Origin: Shewanella psychropiezotolerans
Lineage (GTDB): Bacteria; Pseudomonadota; Gammaproteobacteria; Enterobacterales; Shewanellaceae
Assembly (NCBI RefSeq): GCF_007197555.1
Contig: NZ_CP041614.1
Location: 4,952,001 to 5,016,000 of the forward strand
Length of the DNA: 64,000 bases
Direction: 5' to 3'
The position numbers and the translations under genes were made by a program. Positions 33,392 through 43,473 of the stretch are shown here, in pieces (within the stretch, counting starts at the first letter, position 1; each line of letters begins with the position of its first letter). Below the pieces are notes generated by a model, which worked only from the letters and a program-made list of their open reading frames with translations, made no database searches and had not been told where the DNA came from.

Positions 33392-33781
33392 TTGTTCGAC
33401 AATATTCATGTATCTTTAACGACTCCCGCTTTGCTATTCCCGGCAATTTCCTTGTTGCTGCTGGCCTACACCAATCGATTCTTTGCCCTAGCGGCCCTGA
33501 TCAGAAGCCTGAGCAGTGACGGCAAGCCAGTTCATAGTGAGCAGTTAAGAAACTTACGTCGGCGCATCAGTATCATCAGGCGCATGCAAGAGGCCGGAGT
33601 CATGAGTTTCGCCCTGTGTGTGCTCTGCATGATCTTCATCTATGTTGGACTCAATAAAACCGGCTCTTTTATCTTCGGCTCTAGTTTACTCTTACTACTT
33701 TATTCACTGCTGCTCTCAGTGATTGAGATCCGCATCTCTGTCGATGCCCTCAACCTTCACCTGAAAGAGATGGACGAATGA
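33392..33781 (+). CDS. DUF2721-type small membrane protein
   Basis: 129 residues from a TTG start ([20 protein letters not shown]). Two to three membrane helices, with [16 protein letters not shown] and [19 protein letters not shown]. Matches the pattern I know as DUF2721. Function unknown. It overlaps the next gene by 4 nt. Confidence 0.75.
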   Translation: MFDNIHVSLTTPALLFPAISLLLLAYTNRFFALAALIRSLSSDGKPVHSEQLRNLRRRISIIRRMQEAGVMSFALCVLCMIFIYVGLNKTGSFIFGSSLLLLLYSLLLSVIEIRISVDALNLHLKEMDE

Positions 33782-34407
33782 TTGAGTGGATCTACTTCTT
33801 CGATCTCTGTGGCACCGCCGTTTTTGCCCTTTCGGGGGCGCTAGCCGCGGGGCGACACCGCATGGACCCTTTCGGAGTCATAGTACTCGCTTCGGTAACC
33901 GCCGTCGGTGGCGGTAGCATTCGGGATGCCCTTCTGGGAACGACTCCGGTATTTTGGATCCGTGATCCCAATTATATCGTCGTCATCTTGATCACTGTGC
34001 TATTGACCTTGATTCTAGTGCGAAGACCTAAGAAGGTCCCCCAACATACGTTGCCCATAGCCGATGCTCTGGGATTGGCTCTGTTTACCGTTATTGGCGC
34101 AGAGAAAGCACTGAGTCTCGAGCTAGGTGGCATGATAGCCGTAGTCATGGGCTTGATAACTGGCGTGGGAGGAGGCATGATTCGAGACTTATTATGCCGT
34201 CAGGTCCCCATGATATTGAGAACCGAGATCTATGCTACCGCATCTATCTTAGGTGGGATATGTTACAGCGTCAGCATCCACTTAGGTGTGGAGAATATGC
34301 ATGCGATGCTAGTCTCCATGACTGTGGCGCTTTGCATCAGACTCGCTGCCATTAAATGGCACCTGTCTCTGCCCGCATTCGATTTGAAGAAAAACTTAAA
34401 GAATTAA
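33778..34407 (+). CDS. TRIC/UPF0126-family membrane protein
   Basis: 209 residues, two repeats of a three-helix bundle. Signature glycine motifs [20 protein letters not shown] and [20 protein letters not shown]. Bacterial relatives are trimeric monovalent cation channels (TRIC) or YadS/YicG glycine-permease-like proteins. The substrate cannot be told from sequence. It is coupled to the DUF2721 gene. Confidence 0.85.
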   Translation: MIEWIYFFDLCGTAVFALSGALAAGRHRMDPFGVIVLASVTAVGGGSIRDALLGTTPVFWIRDPNYIVVILITVLLTLILVRRPKKVPQHTLPIADALGLALFTVIGAEKALSLELGGMIAVVMGLITGVGGGMIRDLLCRQVPMILRTEIYATASILGGICYSVSIHLGVENMHAMLVSMTVALCIRLAAIKWHLSLPAFDLKKNLKN

Positions 34408-34409
34408 TT

Positions 34410-34892
34410 ATGATGATCTCACGCTCTCTTTGCCTTGTTTTTGCTTTTATCTGCTTACCTTCGGTGGCCAACACCGGAGAGATGCCACTCGAACAGCAGT
34501 TAGCGGTGAAGTATATTCAGGCCGTCACAGATCACGATTACAAGGCATTAAATGCCTTCTATGACAGAGATAGCGTCTTCAAAGACAGAACCGCAAGCAA
34601 GACCTATACAGGCCGTAGGCACATCATTAGCTTTCTGAGACGTGCCCATCAGGGCGTACTCGAATACGGCTTTAATATCGAACATATGTTTAACTCAGGC
34701 TCCTTGGTTGTGATGATAGGCAGCTACCACTATAAGGGACCTGGTGCTCAGTTTGGTAAACCCGGTAAGATTATTGACTTGGCAATCCCAGGGGTCACGA
34801 CAATTAAACTCGATATGGATAATCACAGGGTCGAGGAACACCAAGATCTGATGGATTATCAAACTATGGCCGATCAACTAGCGGTTCAATAG
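34410..34892 (+). CDS. Secreted NTF2/SnoaL-like protein
   Basis: The likely start is ATG 34410, right after the upstream stop, giving MMISRSLCLVFAFICLPSVA, a signal peptide. The mature part of about 140 residues looks like a SnoaL/NTF2 cone fold (VKYIQAVTDHDYKALNAFYD and FKDRTASKTYTGRRHIISF). No catalytic assignment is possible. It is the last gene of ordinary chromosomal character before the island. Confidence 0.75.
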   Translation: MMISRSLCLVFAFICLPSVANTGEMPLEQQLAVKYIQAVTDHDYKALNAFYDRDSVFKDRTASKTYTGRRHIISFLRRAHQGVLEYGFNIEHMFNSGSLVVMIGSYHYKGPGAQFGKPGKIIDLAIPGVTTIKLDMDNHRVEEHQDLMDYQTMADQLAVQ

Positions 34893-35317
34893 ATTAAACG
34901 GCCATATGCCTTAGTCTTAGCTTTAGCCCTATTAAGTTCTGTTCTGCACAGTTTGGTTTTTCTTTCCCTTCATCCGTATTCCCCATCATTGAGATCCCCT
35001 TTCATCCCATCAGTGAACGTGTTTCAGATCGACATTTACCGGACTCCCCCGGTTCAGGTGGCCTTGTTAGGGGGATTTAATGCATTTTAAGGAAACCAGT
35101 CTGGGACGAAGTACAAAAGGTTCATAATAGAAAGCCACTCCGGGATAAAGAAGTTGTTTATAGCAATGAGATGACAATAATGGATAAGGTCATCATCACG
35201 GACACTAAATAGAAACTTAAGGATATACCACTAACCTCACTAAGCTAGAGCTGCATAAGCAAACGGAACAAGACCGTAAATATCAAATATCGCTCACCGA
35301 GTCGTGACTCAGTGGCA
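34893..35317. other. Gap at the left edge of the island
   Basis: About 425 bp with no gene. The composition shifts to gene-poor DNA here. It contains fragments that may belong to the degraded transposase further right, but none is translatable over more than a few codons. Confidence 0.5.
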
Positions 35318-35479
35318 CATGGGGAATGGAAAACTAGGAAGCATGGTAAAGAAAAGCGTCATATCTGGCGTAAGTTACACCTCGTAGTAGATGCGAATAC
35401 GCATGAAGTCGTAGCAGGTGTAAAGGCAATAAACAAAGTCATAAGACTAGGAATGCCAGTTAAGAAACAGACTACCTAG
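35318..35479 (+). pseudogene. IS5-type transposase fragment
   Basis: One frame reads HGEWKTRKHGKEKRHIWRKL then HLVVDANTHEVVAGVKAINK and stops at TAG 35477-35479. The segment W-R-K-L-H-L-x-V-D-x-N-T-H-E is characteristic of IS5-family (ISL2/IS1031-like) DDE transposases around the first catalytic Asp. No full transposase or inverted repeats remain. It marks an old insertion at the boundary between the housekeeping region and the T3SS island. Confidence 0.8.
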
Positions 35480-35801
35480 TTAGCTCACATCCTTGGTGTT
35501 GCTGCATCTATAGTGAGGGGTTGAGCAACAACGTCCTTAAATAGTACTCAGTACAAAGACTGTCCCCTTGAGAAGCTCGGCAATACTCTTTAAACATGAA
35601 CTTTATTACATACCAGACCATGCAGGTTGGCTCCATATGGTTGAAATTAACGACATGAGAATGATGACGAAAAAAAGAGAGAGCCAATCAGACTCTCTAC
35701 TAGTTAACACTTGTGTGATCCGGAATATGGAATATGGAGATATCTTAAATCATTAATTCCAAGGTAAAACTTCGCACCACTATTAAAAAAGGGGATTATT
35801 C
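35480..35801. other. Gap after transposase fragment
   Basis: 320 bp without a convincing gene. A 62-codon plus frame (35568-35756) has no features of a real protein. Confidence 0.4.
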
Positions 35802-36215
35802 TTATCCTTTGTCAGTCTTAATTTTAGTGGAGTTTGCTTTGTGTGAGGCAGACCAATATCTAGCCTTAAATTTATCTTCTAGGATTAAATAGTTAGTTTG
35901 TTTTATTGGTTTCCCCAGGCATTTATCAGAATTCCTGATTTCTACTTCTTGAAATATTTCACCCATTTTTTCAGATAGTTCCTTCAACTTGATGCACTTG
36001 GATTCAGACATGTTTACATCTTTATTTTTTAGATTTTTTATCTCTCCCTGTAATTTTGTAAAATTTTTAAAAGTCTGAATAAGTTGATCGCCAGACATAT
36101 ATTTAGGGACTTGCCTTACAGATTTAATTGATTTATTCAACTTGTTAATTTGTTTATTTGTAACATGGCTTTCATCTTTTCTCTGATTAAGAATACTTCT
36201 TATATTAAAATTCAT
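35802..36215 (-). CDS. Hypothetical Lys-rich helical protein
   Basis: 137 residues, very Lys/Asn-rich and mostly predicted helical (QLIQTFKNFTKLQGEIKNLK, KLKELSEKMGEIFQEVEI). No family recognised, no signal peptide. The isolated location in the island and the AT-rich codon use fit a foreign gene. It could be a small effector or an unrelated cargo protein. The ribosome-binding site is weak. Confidence 0.45.
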   Translation of the reverse strand: MNFNIRSILNQRKDESHVTNKQINKLNKSIKSVRQVPKYMSGDQLIQTFKNFTKLQGEIKNLKNKDVNMSESKCIKLKELSEKMGEIFQEVEIRNSDKCLGKPIKQTNYLILEDKFKARYWSASHKANSTKIKTDKG

Positions 36216-37952
36216 ATAGTTAAAACCTAAGGTTAAGTTACATTATAAACAGGGGAAATTATGACTTCCCCCAATTACATACAGAACGAGCAATAAATAA
36301 CGCTATCAGCCTGTTAAAAACGGCTTGTTTAAGAGAATAGTAAATAGAATGCTTGTTACCTAAAACTATTAGAAATATATTCTCGAACTCCCCTTATTTT
36401 AGGAAGGATCTCTGTATTTAAATGGCTCCGTTCTGCATTCATTCTGTTTTAAGCTTATATTATCACGCACTTAGCATTACGACGTCACGTGATTAATGCT
36501 GAAAACTCCTGTAAAGTTGGGTATGAAAGGAGTTTGAATTCTAGAAGTCTACCCTGCCCCGATTAGCTCACAGCTAGGTGAAACCACTAGTCAAAACTTG
36601 AATAATAAAAGATAAAGTTTTATTTAAGCACGCAATCAACATATATATGACCCTTTTGAATTAACATGATTTATTCTTATATTTATTTCATGTGTTTACG
36701 GGAGGAACATATCAATATACCTATCCCATGTATAAAAATATTTTTACTGTCGTATACCTAATTTCAACATTCACTTCAATGTGGCTTTCTCAGATAGATA
36801 GTTCAGACTCATAATTGGTATGATGATGCATTCAACTCATTCGACAGCCAGTAAAGGTTAACTATCCGCGACCCTATGAGTTCACTTAATAATACATACT
36901 TAGCAGTTTTTTATGTACGCCACAGTTTAACTTATACACTAAACAAGCCACCCGACCAGAACAAAGATGATGGAATATAACCCGCATTAGATTTGGAAAC
37001 GGAAATTTAACGGGTCAAGGTTGAAAACCTACTACATTATAATAACTTACATATACAAAAAATAATGAGTGCTGCTGAACTATAAAACAGAGATGCTAGT
37101 TATTAAAACTAATTTCAATGTTTTGACTGAGAAACTATTAAAGGAAGGAAGTAATTAATCTATATACCTTATGATATCCAAGATGACACTATTTACAACA
37201 AATCTCCTTTGAGAGGCTTGAGCGGTATGTGGTGAAATTTACTGGCCCCCCCTTCGGAGAGCAGAGTTTGAAAACAGGCATGACTTTTCAGAGTTACTGT
37301 GAATGGGTTTAGAAACGGTTTAATCAATTGAAGCAAGATGCGACTTTTCATAGACTCAAGCACGCTAAAACTGTTCTGCACTCTGGATAAAACACTGTAA
37401 TGATTGCAAATGAGTAACCTAAAAATGCATGCTTAATACCTTTCCTCCCCACTAGAATAAGAGATAGAGTCATAATGAACAACTAACCTAAAAGTCAGTT
37501 GACACAAGGGTTAAATGATTCATCAGAATACTCATGACTTGAGAAGCTCGATTGTTCATTATTCAAGCTCTGCTATATAATTGGCAGTAGACTAAAAATA
37601 CTCTAGTAGAGTATCTAATTACTACATATTAACCAATGTGTTATCCATCAAACTAGCTCTCCCGCATTCCTTAACCGAATAACCAGGTTTTAGGGCTTGA
37701 GTCCAACGAAGAGAATAACGGAATGGCTAAGTTTGGCAGTTTTTTTCAGGATTAGTCTCGTGACGCTGATTGTTGGAAGTGGGATATTTCTCGATTATTG
37801 ATTTCACCATCCATAATCAAGTTACTCAGATTGATTGGATCAGAATATAAATTCAAAAAAAGTACAAAGTATTCATTTAATTAAATAGTTTTCTCTTACT
37901 TATAATAACTTCCAACCAAAAACAGATATAACAGTTAAAAGGAATAATCTAT
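36216..37952. other. 1.7-kb gene-poor AT-rich region
   Basis: No supported gene. Short open frames (for example 37193-37381 minus) lack ribosome-binding sites and protein character. The 3' end should carry the promoter of the 37953 effector candidate, which has AAGGA nine bases before its ATG. Confidence 0.5.
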
Positions 37953-39455
37953 ATGCTTACTATTTATAAAAGTGACAATCAGTTGGATAGTATTTCTATC
38001 TCACAAGCAGATGAGTCCAAAACCATCAGCTCAGCTAAAGGCATATCCATCGATGAAGCGAAACAACAAGCTTTAACAAGTGCCCGAATGTTCGAAGCCG
38101 GCACTAGTATGAATATTTTAAATAAACCAGGTTCTGCAGGCTTAGTTATTGACAAGTATGCAAAAACACTGGAAAAAACTATTGAAAACATTGATAAAAA
38201 AGGAGACCAACATAAAGTCGTCTTTAATAATAAAGAGATGACAATTAAAGAGTTATTCCATAAGCAGTTTGGCCAGATGAGTAGTGACTCAGACCAGATT
38301 GGACGTCAGTCAAAAACTTCAGATAAACCATTGATTGAATGGCTAACTAAAGAGTTAAAAACACCAATTGGTGAGTTAAATCACTCAGGAATGCTAACAA
38401 AAATAAAATCACTGAGTGTCTTTGGCACAACAGTTTGGCAGCTAATGACCCCGCCAGAAGGTAACCGGCCAACAAAATCCAGCGATCCAATAGAAAATAA
38501 AGCGAAAAACGCTGCGGATTTTAGTGCAAATCGCGATAAAAATATCAAGGCTCTTAATTCAGTACTGAGGGGAGTGTGTTCAGATGTTGCTCCTCTGTAT
38601 AAAGAATTTACTCAAAAAACACGTACAAAAGCGTTTGATGATCCTCTTACCCGTGCACGTTCAGAGCGCATGCCCATGGTAGAAGACGAAAAAGGTCAAC
38701 TAAAACCAGTAGAAGGTAAATATGAAGATGCCGCAAAATATGGTTTGGGCTTTGGTCAGGTCGTTCAACGAGTTCATGATAAGAACTCATTAGAACAAAA
38801 AAAATTGTCTGCGGCTCTGAATGACAATAAAAACATCAATGGAATTCCTCGTGAAAATGCTCCTATTCAGGATCTGAATCGACCTTATATGATGTCAGAA
38901 GACGAAATAAAGTCTATTCCTCAAGGCTACAAAGATCTAGGAATTGAACAAGGCATCAAAGCCCACGAGCTCAATCACGGTACAGGTGTTAACCGCTGGC
39001 AACCTTATGGGGTATATGCACTTGAGAGTACACAACAAGGTCTCCCTTTTGCTGGCGCTCAATCTGGGGGAACATGTGATATTTTGCTTGCTGCAACGGT
39101 ACTTTCCGGTAACTCTCTGTATAGTAACCCTAAAGAAGTCATGCCATTAACTTTGGGAGCAGCAGCATTCATGAATTATGGTGGATATCATACTTTCAAC
39201 GAAGTATTACCGATCGGAGAAGCGATGAGCAGTGGAAAGCCATTTGTTCCATCAAACAGAACCGAACGCAATAAAACTGAACTTTATGACCGTGTTCAGT
39301 CTCATGCTAGAAAGTACCTTCCTCCTATAACAGAACAGAATATTTCATCTTACAAGCAAGTACATACTGGAACTATTAACGAATTAAAACAGCAACATAA
39401 ATCTTTGTCATTCGATTTATCAGATTTCGGTAATACTACCTTTTACAATAAATAA
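37953..39455 (+). CDS. Candidate T3SS effector with HELNH motif
   Basis: 500 residues, good ribosome-binding site (AAGGA), no signal peptide, Ser/Gln/Lys-rich N-terminus as in T3SS substrates. A zinc-metallopeptidase-like HExxH is present as KAHELNHG (residues 338-342). Downstream lie SGGTCDILLAATVLSGNS (Cys375) and NYGGYHTFNEVLPIGEAM (His413, Glu417), which could alternatively be a Cys-His catalytic pair. I do not recognise the family. By context (same island as the T3SS, no membrane segments) I infer a secreted effector, possibly a protease. Confidence 0.6.
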   Translation: MLTIYKSDNQLDSISISQADESKTISSAKGISIDEAKQQALTSARMFEAGTSMNILNKPGSAGLVIDKYAKTLEKTIENIDKKGDQHKVVFNNKEMTIKELFHKQFGQMSSDSDQIGRQSKTSDKPLIEWLTKELKTPIGELNHSGMLTKIKSLSVFGTTVWQLMTPPEGNRPTKSSDPIENKAKNAADFSANRDKNIKALNSVLRGVCSDVAPLYKEFTQKTRTKAFDDPLTRARSERMPMVEDEKGQLKPVEGKYEDAAKYGLGFGQVVQRVHDKNSLEQKKLSAALNDNKNINGIPRENAPIQDLNRPYMMSEDEIKSIPQGYKDLGIEQGIKAHELNHGTGVNRWQPYGVYALESTQQGLPFAGAQSGGTCDILLAATVLSGNSLYSNPKEVMPLTLGAAAFMNYGGYHTFNEVLPIGEAMSSGKPFVPSNRTERNKTELYDRVQSHARKYLPPITEQNISSYKQVHTGTINELKQQHKSLSFDLSDFGNTTFYNK

Positions 39456-39818
39456 TAAAGAAAACTATTCGAGGTTCCTACTTGGACCTCTACATGATGC
39501 TCACGTTAGTTATCGGTCTCTCAATGGAGGAACCATAAGTGTATCGTTCTACTAAATCGAAGGCTTAAGTTTCTGGGTCGACTTTACCCAAATAAATTAG
39601 TTATTATCTATGCTAATAAGGATAGCCGCAGCCTACCCTTATTAGCTATACCTTCGCGTTGAACAGCCATAACGTAATTTAAGCTATGGCAGTCTGGAAG
39701 TGATTTTATTTACTGGCAATAAATACTTACTAGAATGAGAACCATCAGATTCCACTGAAAATTTGGCTGAGGAAAAGGAGTGAACTAAGATGTGTGTTCA
39801 TCAATACATCAACTTAGG
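39456..39818. other. Gap downstream of the HELNH protein gene
   Basis: 360 bp, nothing recognised apart from partly self-complementary segments near 39610-39680. Confidence 0.4.
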
Positions 39819-40109
39819 TTAAATATCTTCAAGTACTTCATAGGTTACAATATTAGGAGCCTGAATAAGGAAGCTGAGCAGGAGGGAGAATTCACCTGTA
39901 TTTTCCCTCCAATTAAGATAATGGCCTAAATCACTTTCATGCTGCCAGTAAGTAACAATGATGAACTTATTGTCAGATAAACGTGAAAATTCAGTGCCTT
40001 TATTACCAGGAAAATCTCTTGTTCCTGGTAGAATACTTTTAAAAAAAGAAACAAGCTTTTCAGACATTCCTTCCTTTGATTGAATTTCAAATATTGTCAT
40101 TTTAGTCAT
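39819..40109 (-). CDS. Antibiotic biosynthesis monooxygenase (ABM)-fold protein
   Basis: 96 residues, the typical single ferredoxin-like ABM domain: MTIFEIQSKEGMSEKLVSFF, FSRLSDNKFIIVTYWQHESD and HYLNWRENTGEF. Relatives are small quinone or haem mono-oxygenases. It may be a leftover of the metabolic cluster with the neighbouring isochorismatase and AraC-type remnants. Confidence 0.7.
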   Translation of the reverse strand: MTKMTIFEIQSKEGMSEKLVSFFKSILPGTRDFPGNKGTEFSRLSDNKFIIVTYWQHESDLGHYLNWRENTGEFSLLLSFLIQAPNIVTYEVLEDI

Positions 40110-40273
40110 TGTGTGTTTTCCACATATTAATAGGAGATAAAGATCATTAATCGTTAATAACTAGTTACTTTTAAACTATTCCCAAGTGTTCTACGAATAA
40201 TGGAAGTGACTAAACTCAGAAAAATAACCTCTCTCAAGTTTAAAAAATCACGTGGTAAAATATATCTAACCAA

Positions 40274-40825
40274 CTAAGCCGAGTGATTTTCAGTACTACC
40301 CACATTACAACAACCAAATTGTGAGGCGGTCATAAACGCATGATTAACAGGTACTGTCACCCCATTAAATTCAAGCTCTAGCGTGGAGCAAGCATCATCC
40401 TCAACATGGTAATAACCCAAATCCATAACAGCCTGAGTCACCGCATCAATGCACATATGGCTCATGACACCAACTATAACCAGTTTTTCAACATTAAGTG
40501 CCTTCAAAAAAAAAGTGTAATTCAGTACTACGAAAACTGTTTATTTGCAGCTTCAACCTTACAGTTCCCCATTTATTGGGGCAACGCTATAATGAGATTT
40601 TTCCACTTCAGATCCTAATAGGAAAAAAGGAGCATCATTTAAAACGAACTCATGACGCACATGAATAACGGGCAATCCTTGTTGACGAAATGCAGTTAGT
40701 AAAGTGGCAGCTTTCCATGCTGCGGCTTCTGTACCTGATAAAGCCCACTGAGCATCTTGGTATGTAGAATAATCATCATTTTGAAAGTCAATTAATAACA
40801 AGGCTATATTAACTATAATAATCAT
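40274..40825 (-). pseudogene. Isochorismatase-family hydrolase, disrupted
   Basis: The N-terminal part (MIIIVNIALLLIDFQNDDYS with the catalytic Asp) and the C-terminal part (VEKLVIVGVMSHMCIDAVTQ with the catalytic Cys, then LGYYHVEDDACSTLELEF) lie in the same frame. About 50 bp between them has three in-frame stops, consistent with two compensating indels around an A9 run (40506-40514 on the plus strand). The family hydrolyses isochorismate, nicotinamide-like or biuret-type substrates. It is a decayed gene, unlike the single-base G-run breaks elsewhere. Confidence 0.8.
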
Positions 40826-40973
40826 TCTTGTATTGTTTCAGTGTTTCGTTGAAGTAACGATACAAGATACAAATTAATGACTCCCCTAATGTGCTAAAGA
40901 GTGTAATTTTAAAATTAAAAGAACTTTTTACTATAAAATAATCATCGATAGTCAGCTTGAGAAGCGCTTTGTT

Positions 40974-41402
40974 GTTACAATTGTTCAGCCTGATAGTCAG
41001 TTAGCTTGTGTTAGTCAAAGTGACATTATTCTTCCCAACTTTGATGGTTGTTATTACCTTTCGCCTCAACCGGAATCATTACAGTTTCTCAATAATTCCC
41101 ATCGGATGGGCTCAATATTAATCTCTACCTATACAGGTACATTTGAACTTCCTAAAGTAAGTTTACTAGAGAATCGAGCAGTGACGACACATACAAGCCA
41201 ATTATAATCAGTCCCTGAATGTGTCGATGCTAGCAGCTTTAGCAGGCATGAGCGAACGTTTCTCCGTCAATTTACCAATACCACAACCTTGAAACCTATA
41301 CACTATATTAAAAAGATTAGGGTACAAAAAGCATGTAGATTATTAGAATCAACCACACAGCGTGTTGAGAAAGCCGCACTAACATTGGCTATGATGACGT
41401 GA
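40974..41402 (+). pseudogene. GlxA-type AraC-family regulator remnant
   Basis: An N-terminal DJ-1/PfpI-like piece (SDIILPNFDGCYYLSPQPES, SLLENRAVTTHTSQL, then TAA) is followed in another frame by the second half of the AraC DNA-binding domain (RTFLRQFTNTTTLKPIHYIK, ACRLLESTTQRVEKAALTLA). The middle is deleted. It probably once controlled the neighbouring isochorismatase gene. Confidence 0.8.
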
Positions 41403-42268
41403 GCAACCTAAAAAATCACTTGATAATATCAAATTAATTTAAAGCTAGATTTGTTTGGTCACGTTATTAGCCCTACCAGAAACGTTTAAATATGGCACGG
41501 TTAACCTTGTGTGTTATGCCAAGAAAAGTACAATATATATTGCATACTTAATGGGTATGTAACCCCTAAATTTTAGTAGTGAATGGAATTATTAGCCTTA
41601 TGCCAGTAATGCAGTTTTAACTTATCTATCAAGTTTAATGGGGCTCTCCTATACTCCAAATGAGGTGATACTCGACGAACTCAGATAAACATATTACTCA
41701 TTTAATATCTGCAGTATTAAACCTATGTTCAGTAGACTGCAATCTCTTGACTACAGATAGACCTTTTCACTTAAACATATTAAATCCCAACTTCGTAAAC
41801 AGCCTGTTAGATGAGTTGTTTATTGTTGACCTATTGTTCATCCTAGCGGAGAAAGCTAGCTGTTTATCATTTTATAAAATATAATTGAATAAGGTGATAT
41901 TGATAATTTTAGTCTATTTGTAGATAGCATTAATAGAAGATGGATAGAAAGTGACAGCGAATTCTTGAATATAGACAACATGATTTCAAACACTCCACGT
42001 TAACTCTTTAATTATTAATGCTCATACTTATCATGATAAACTCGCTACTGAACCTATCGTGAGAGTAATGAGATGCGTCTGTATTTAAAGTTGTGAAATG
42101 CCCCTTCACCCAGTGCATAATGAAAAAGCCAGCAACAGTTAGCGGCTGACCTTTATAAAAATCATCAACGTATTACAGGACATGGCAGATTAAGAGTATT
42201 TCAAACCATGATGTGATTACTTCAACCACAGGCTCGGTCTGCATCAATGCCTTCACAGCCAACTTCGT
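41403..42268. other. 870-bp gene-poor region
   Basis: No supported gene. A few short translatable fragments (for example near 42140-42210) may be degraded coding sequence, but none is identifiable. Confidence 0.45.
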
Positions 42269-43452
42269 TTAGCGCCCTGTTATCGGGAGACTGAATTTTT
42301 CACGGACCTCAATAGTCGGTGCATAGCTGCCTGGCATTCCTTTAATGAGGTGCAATGCGTCTTTTTTGGGTAACGTAAACAGACCTTCATTTCTGGAAAG
42401 TATAAGACTGTTTATATTTTCGTCGTTCCTCAGGTGCTCAATAACCTCATTAAGTCCAAATGCTCTAGACTCATTCAGTGGATGGTCACCTTTATTGACC
42501 CAAATATGTAGATGCAAGGTAGCGGTTGAGGGAGCAACCGGAAAGTGAAAAAATAGATCAACATTGTCTTTTTCAGCTGAAACACCATAAGTGTCAGACA
42601 AGTGCCCAATAATATCAGACTTTAGTTTTTCCAACATCTTTAGATCTTTTGGCTCCAAATCAAGTATGGATGTCAGGGATTTCACAGTCCATTTGGACTC
42701 AGCTTTCCTTTGATTTAGCTCTTCCCCTGGGTTACTGACGGTTTTCCTATTGGATGATCATCGGTTATTTCTTGAATTAAACTCAGTGGGAGTGCAGGAT
42801 GAACAGCCCAAGCAGTCAGCTGGACGCCTTCTCGTCTATCGGCCAAATCTTTGTGGTGTCCATTGGTATAGGTCTCTGACATGTAGGGGATATTAGGGTA
42901 AATGAGGAATCCATTACCTTGGTTCAATGACCCAGAGTAGTGGAATACATCCGGTTGCTTCTTATACAGAGAGGTATACACATTATCGAGAGATTCGGCG
43001 CTATCTCCACGTAACAGATTAACCAAAAACTCAGTGGTATTTTCATCTTTATAGGTCGCTTGAAGTTGCTTTAGGTTTTCCATTGACAGAGTCACCTGAG
43101 CCAGATCGTTAGTCTGATATTTTTTCAAGCCTCTTGGGTTTAACCAGCGAAAAGCCCCATATTCATCTACGCCTACTTTAGATATATAAGCACCATGACT
43201 TAACTCAAGTGTGCCTGATTTATCTTTCTTTACAAACACATTGTATTTGTCTTGATTTAAATGACTCAGCGTATTTCGATTGTCATCAATCCCATAAGCA
43301 TCTAATGTCCGACGGAGCTGAGAATGGCCGTTTTTCTCCAAGTCAGTGTGAATATTACGCACTTTACACACATCAATGCTTTGATTGAGGTTGGGGGTAG
43401 CACCGACCGTCATGGTCGAAGATGCGCGCTGTAACGTTTGAATGGTATTCAT
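42269..43452 (-). CDS. Candidate effector, tandem paralogue B, with one apparent frameshift
   Basis: The two consecutive frames (43452-42715 and the part ending at 42269) align end to end with the intact neighbour at 43474-44628. At ACCCAGGGGAAGAG (about 42717-42730) one missing base, most simply a G, breaks the frame. Adding it gives VTQGEELNQRKAESKW before KSLTSILDLEP. The N-terminal half shares SKVRNIHTDLEK-like and DDNRNTLSHLN segments with copy A, and the C-terminal half has LFFHFPVAPSTATLHLHIWV. No signal peptide. Probably a secreted T3SS substrate. Function unknown. Confidence 0.6.
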
Positions 43453-43473
43453 AACATATTTCCCATCAGTAGT

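Noticed and set aside
35568..35756. 62-codon plus-strand frame
   Set aside because: No ribosome-binding site; composition of non-coding DNA next to the transposase scar.
37193..37381. 62-codon minus-strand frame
   Set aside because: No family character or start signal; in a degraded region.
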